A DNA stretch of 64,000 nucleotides from Cristatella mucedo (lineage: Eukaryota; Bryozoa; Phylactolaemata; Cristatellidae), in contig WPIO01000011.1 in NCBI GenBank assembly GCA_009760855.2, positions 7,129,501-7,193,500 on the forward strand. The letters are read 5' to 3'. A program made the translations under genes and the position numbers. Under the pieces are notes generated by a model. The model was not told the origin of the DNA. It made no database searches and was given only the letters and a program-made list of their open reading frames with translations. Shown in pieces: positions 53,506-64,000 of this stretch; the first letter of the stretch is position 1; every line of letters begins with the position of its first letter.

Positions 53506-54335
53506 ACAAGAACTAGCATCGCTTCTGGCGAGTTAAATCTTCAGTGGCTAAGCATTAGAGGTCAGAATATAAAGCAAATACTAGGAGCCACTAAGTAATT
53601 TGGCCTGTAGGATGTGATACGACCACATAACCAGTAGAGGCTTCTTCAGGTCTGCAAGCAGTCACACTAAAAACTACCCAGTACTCTCACTGGTAGGAAG
53701 GTGAGCACTGTGAGTGACCATTCACGACCACTTACCTAAAAAGAAAAGATGGTCACACTTCAGCTGTGAAGGCAAGCTGTGCTCACACGCTGCAGGTCTC
53801 AAACGCAAGCATGACCCTCAGGCTCAGCCAACAATATAAGTTCGCAAGTCCATTGTCACACTGAGGTAGTTGCACTGCATACCATAGATAGCACAAGGTG
53901 GAACGCCTAAGCATCGATGGCTGCCACCGACAGCACTGCCGAGTGCAGGGATCCAACGAACACGAAAGCTTAAAAGTAGCTTTGCAGGCTCCCGAGTTAT
54001 CTGCCAGGAACAATAATGACAAAACATTTGCATATGGCTCAACGAGTACTAATCTCTTTTTAAGCAGTCCACATGCTGAAAAGGAAGCATGTCGATGGGT
54101 TAGTGATTGCATAACAATTCAAGTACACGTAGACACAAGGAAAAATTCATAGAGCAAATGCTATGAGAAACAGGTGGAGTTTTAGTCTTTTTTAAATGTC
54201 GAGAGGAACCATCCAAGTGCACCATCGTTGTCGAAGCTACATCACAGATGGGCAAGACACTATTCAAGCTGAACATTCTTTAGACTTGAGGCAGACGGTT
54301 TCAAACTTTGGCCAACAATAGTATTCAAATATGTT

Positions 54336-54337
<2 letters not shown>
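53506..54337. other. Unassigned intergenic sequence
   Basis: Overlapping frames on both strands at 53.78-54.15 kb lack domains. Confidence 0.4.

Positions 54338-54398
<61 letters not shown>
54338..54398. repeat. (TA)n microsatellite at a SINE-2 tail
   Basis: A pure TA run of about 60 bp, the 3' end of the minus-strand SINE-2 that follows. Confidence 0.97.
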
Positions 54399-54401
<3 letters not shown>

Positions 54402-54615
54402 GCATTTGTATAGCGCCCCAAGAGAATTTAATCTCTATTCAGGCGCTTCACATATGCCACGGGGCTCGAGCCCACGACCTTAGCCAGACCTTGGTCAGGG
54501 CGAGCACCTTGGGGGGAATACATCTATAGAACAAAGGAGGTAGGCACCCCCAGGGAGTGCCTACCTCCTTTCTTCTATAGATGTATTCCCCCAACCGCTG
54601 GACCAAACCAGCCAG
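54399..54615 (-). mobile_element. SINE-2 split by a foldback insertion
   Basis: From the tail (GTATAGCGCCCCAAGAGAAT) through the B box to CGAGCACCTT, then an inserted palindrome, then AACCGCTGGACCAAACCAGC, the SINE head. Confidence 0.9.
54511..54592. mobile_element. Near-perfect 82-bp foldback element inside SINE-2
   Basis: Left arm starts GGGGGGAATACATCTATAGA and contains AAAGGAGGTAGGCAC; the right arm is its reverse complement with one substitution and one fewer G/C at the end; a loop of about 8 bases. The SINE reads through cleanly when the foldback is removed, so it is an insertion. No clear target duplication; the empty site is TTAA-like (CACCTTAACC). Confidence 0.88.
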
Positions 54616-54774
54616 TTCTTTCACAATTAAAGAACGCTTATCAATGCCACACCCCTAGTGACGGGCACAGTTTCTCTTCACTTCTCACGGGCATGCAAAA
54701 ATAAATTCAGTGATTCGGCAATTCAAGAACACGTGGGCGATTCTAATTAAATAATAGCAAGATACCTAAAAAAA

Positions 54775-54780
54775 TTTATT
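54775..54780 (-). promoter_or_regulatory. Polyadenylation signal, CK2 alpha (candidate)
   Basis: AATAAA on the minus strand about 405 bases after the CK2 stop. Confidence 0.45.
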
Positions 54781-55184
54781 AGCACGGAACCAGCAGGCCA
54801 CGGGATGGACGCGGCAAGGGCAGGATCCCAAAGGTAAACTCATCTTTCCTCAAGACCAGAGTAAAGCGTAAGCATCGATCGAGCTGTCGCCATAGTTGCA
54901 GACACCTGCTGCTGTTTGCTGCTCAGTGGAACTTGTCTCATGGAAACTGGCCAGGTTACTAATACCGGCATCCAAGCAGTACACCTCCATGAAAGCGGGT
55001 GACGAAAGGTGTGTATGTGTGCCTCCTTGGCGATAAAACAAATAGGTCTATGTTGCGTGGCAGCACAGTTGGACTCGTGCTACCTGCGCTGAACAAGTAA
55101 GGGTATGTCAATATTACACACGTCACACCACTGCTGCTGTCGACGTAGTCGCTTGCAAGTACGACAGCACAGACCAACGGCGTG

Positions 55185-61890
<6,706 letters not shown>

Positions 61891-63679
61891 CTACAAGAAA
61901 CACATGACGAGTCAAGCATGATCGATAAAGGCAGGCAACAACTAAATCCATCTGACAAAATGCAGAGCGTAAGCTGCTACACGAGTGGGAATTGCCACAA
62001 GTACCGAGTGTGAACACATCACCAGTAACATGCAAAAAACAAGAGAGAGAAACAAAATCGAGCCTTTGGCATGGCAAACGTGCATGCATACATGCACGTG
62101 CATGCATGAGCTACTATTATGCATAGGCTTAGAACACAAGTGGGCTAAGAAACCCCTTCACTTCGAAACAGCCGCTGAGAATGTGATGCGACTAGCAGGG
62201 TACAGGCACAGTTTACAGCTCGGAGAAAAGAAAGTATATCACTCTATGCACGGCTGAATGCTACATAACCCAGAACTGTAATATACCGTGAGCCTAAACG
62301 GGTTCCCTTTGCACTGGGGGCAGCTGTTTTGCATCAATTTTGTCCCATACGACTGCCTAATCTGAAAAAACAGGTCTAATGAAGCCGAGATGCTGGCACT
62401 GCCAACCGCTCTTAGAAATTGCTCACATCGCATTCAAATTGAATGGCTATCACTTGTGGCTAGTGCAGTATTTGCATTAATACTGCAAGAATCAAGCGGT
62501 TGCAACAATAGGCTTAAGCCAATTACCCGGACTAAGTTGACCAGCCTTCGACATGTGACTTGGGGTCCATCCAGGAGGGAGGGGCCAGGGCCACAGGCAG
62601 AACAATTTCCCACTCAAGCGCAGACCAAAGCTCTGACCAACGAGAAGAAAATGGTTGCCAACATACAGGAGACACGTGCACGTATATAACTTTGTGCAGC
62701 ACATGCCCATTGGTAGCAGCTATTCCTTGCTTAGTTATAGGCATGCCTTGCCAATAGCTTGTGCCGTACTTCGGGTTAGCAAAGCAGCTAGCGGTCTGCT
62801 GAGTCACACTGGGACCCCGGTGAGGTAAGCACAATCTGTCAGTGTATAATTGTATTTGTGAGCGTGCTTGCGTGGTATTTGCGTGTGGGTGTGCATGATG
62901 CACCCCCCAAAAGGCCATTGTGGTCTGTTTTTAAGTGATCAAAACTGGTTATTAAAGGCCACGAATTAGGTCATTAGCGAAGTGCTCTGAAAGCAGCTGC
63001 ATTCGTCAGCATGTGCGTATAAGCAGGCGTGGCCGTATTCCGCCAAACTAACCAGAAAATCAATGTGTACTGTGCTGTGCATTAACTCAATGGCTTGGCT
63101 GTGTAAAACTAGGGCAAACCGGAAGGACAGTCACTGGGCAGGCAGTAGTGTAGCTCGGCTGCAGCGGGCTTGACAAGGTGCACCAGCAGGACATGCTTAG
63201 TGAGCACTGCAGCAGCAAAGCAGAAGATCACTTAAGTATTCATAAACAGGGCATGCGTTTGTGTGGGGATGTGCAACTGTGAAGGTGAGTGTGTGTGGTG
63301 CATACATATGCGTGCACGTGCTCGTCCGTCTTAAAGTTTTGTTGGGCAAGACAGACATTGCTGAAACGTTATGCAACAGGTCCATTTGACCTTTTCCACT
63401 ATGCGACAAGGCCGTTTCTGCAAAAACTCCATTTGTTCTGCGGGTAGGCACATTCGCCCTCCAAGTACTCGGGTTCATCTACTCACTGCCTAAACAAGAC
63501 TTGGCTCACTCATTAATGAGGTATCTTGCACTTTCTCTTATTTTATATACATAATAGTGATAATACCTCTTCGAATTTGCCAAATGTTGTAAAAGCTGTC
63601 CAGTGATGATCTTGCTTGCATTCTCATGCATTGTCTGCCTTAGTGACTACATGTCAAAAAGGACGTTGGGCCACTCAAT
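61891..63679. other. CK2 alpha upstream intron, no gene seen
   Basis: Frames on both strands have no domain, and no CK2 N-lobe exon was found. A CA/GT-rich stretch lies near 63,260-63,330. Confidence 0.5.
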
Positions 63680-63960
63680 AAAGAAGGCAACACAAGTCTC
63701 ACTACTGCCATTCTTATCAAAGACAATGAAACAAGTAGACGCAGAGCAGCTAAACTCTTATAACAAACTTCTAACCCAGCAAGTTTCAGTCTGGTTTTAG
63801 ACCTAATCACCAACTTCGCAGAGCAGCTAAACTCTTATAACAAACTTCTAACCCAGCAAGTTTCAGTCTGGTTTTAGACCTAATCACCAACTTCACCGAG
63901 TCAGCACTGCAGAAATCGCATTACAACATTCTCGAGATTGAAGAATTAAATGGACTCGGT
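63680..63960 (+). mobile_element. L2-type RT fragment with 77-bp duplication
   Basis: Plus frames read VSLLPFLSKTMKQ, AEQLNSYNKLL, SVWFRP-like and ALQKSHYNILE blocks, the start of an L2/CR1 RT palm. A 77-bp segment is duplicated (63,741-63,817 and 63,818-63,894), breaking the frame. Confidence 0.75.
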
Positions 63961-64000
63961 TTTGCTGGCTCTTTAGGCAACGTTTGCTACTATTGATCGC

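Overview
The window is from a metazoan nuclear genome: interrupted genes with GT-AG introns, tRNA-derived SINEs, L2/CR1-like non-LTR retrotransposons, remnants of LTR retroelements, satellite DNA and many microsatellites. The conserved proteins look like ordinary animal orthologues. The lineage cannot be fixed from sequence alone; an invertebrate is my inference. There is no bacterial, phage or CRISPR content.

Three genes can be read exon by exon. (1) A membrane dipeptidase (DPEP-like, peptidase family M19) on the + strand, 10,277-41,530: ten coding exons, 1,311 nt, 436 residues, complete from ATG to stop, with very large TE-filled introns. (2) CFAP20 (BUG22), a ciliary/centriolar protein, on the - strand, 47,569-43,645: five exons, 192 residues, complete. 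(3) The catalytic subunit of protein kinase CK2 on the - strand, 61,890-55,185: seven exons, 255 residues from the gatekeeper region to the stop; the N-lobe exons lie beyond the right edge. CFAP20 and CK2 alpha are adjacent, in the same order and orientation as I recall for human CFAP20 and CSNK2A2, which suggests old microsynteny. The dipeptidase and CFAP20 are tail to tail.

Layout: 1-4.9 kb unassigned DNA with nested L2-A and SINE copies; 5.1-6.85 kb a degenerate LTR-retroelement pol (-); 7.2-8.7 kb and 12.4-15.1 kb two related blocks of a ~173-bp satellite flanking dipeptidase exon 1; 15-41.5 kb dipeptidase exons among SINE-1, SINE-2, L2-A and L2-B copies, a 366-bp solo-LTR-like insertion and long microsatellites; 43.6-47.6 kb CFAP20, with X-box-like (RFX) motifs just upstream of its ATG; 48-55 kb intergenic repeats, including a SINE split by a near-perfect foldback; 55.2-61.9 kb CK2 alpha; 62-64 kb CK2 intron or flank with an L2-type reverse-transcriptase fragment carrying a 77-bp tandem duplication.

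Repeat family names (SINE-1, SINE-2, L2-A, L2-B, R-x) are local labels based on similarity between copies within the window. SINE-2 ends in the same stem-loop 3' tail as L2-A, the signature of a SINE mobilised by a partner LINE.
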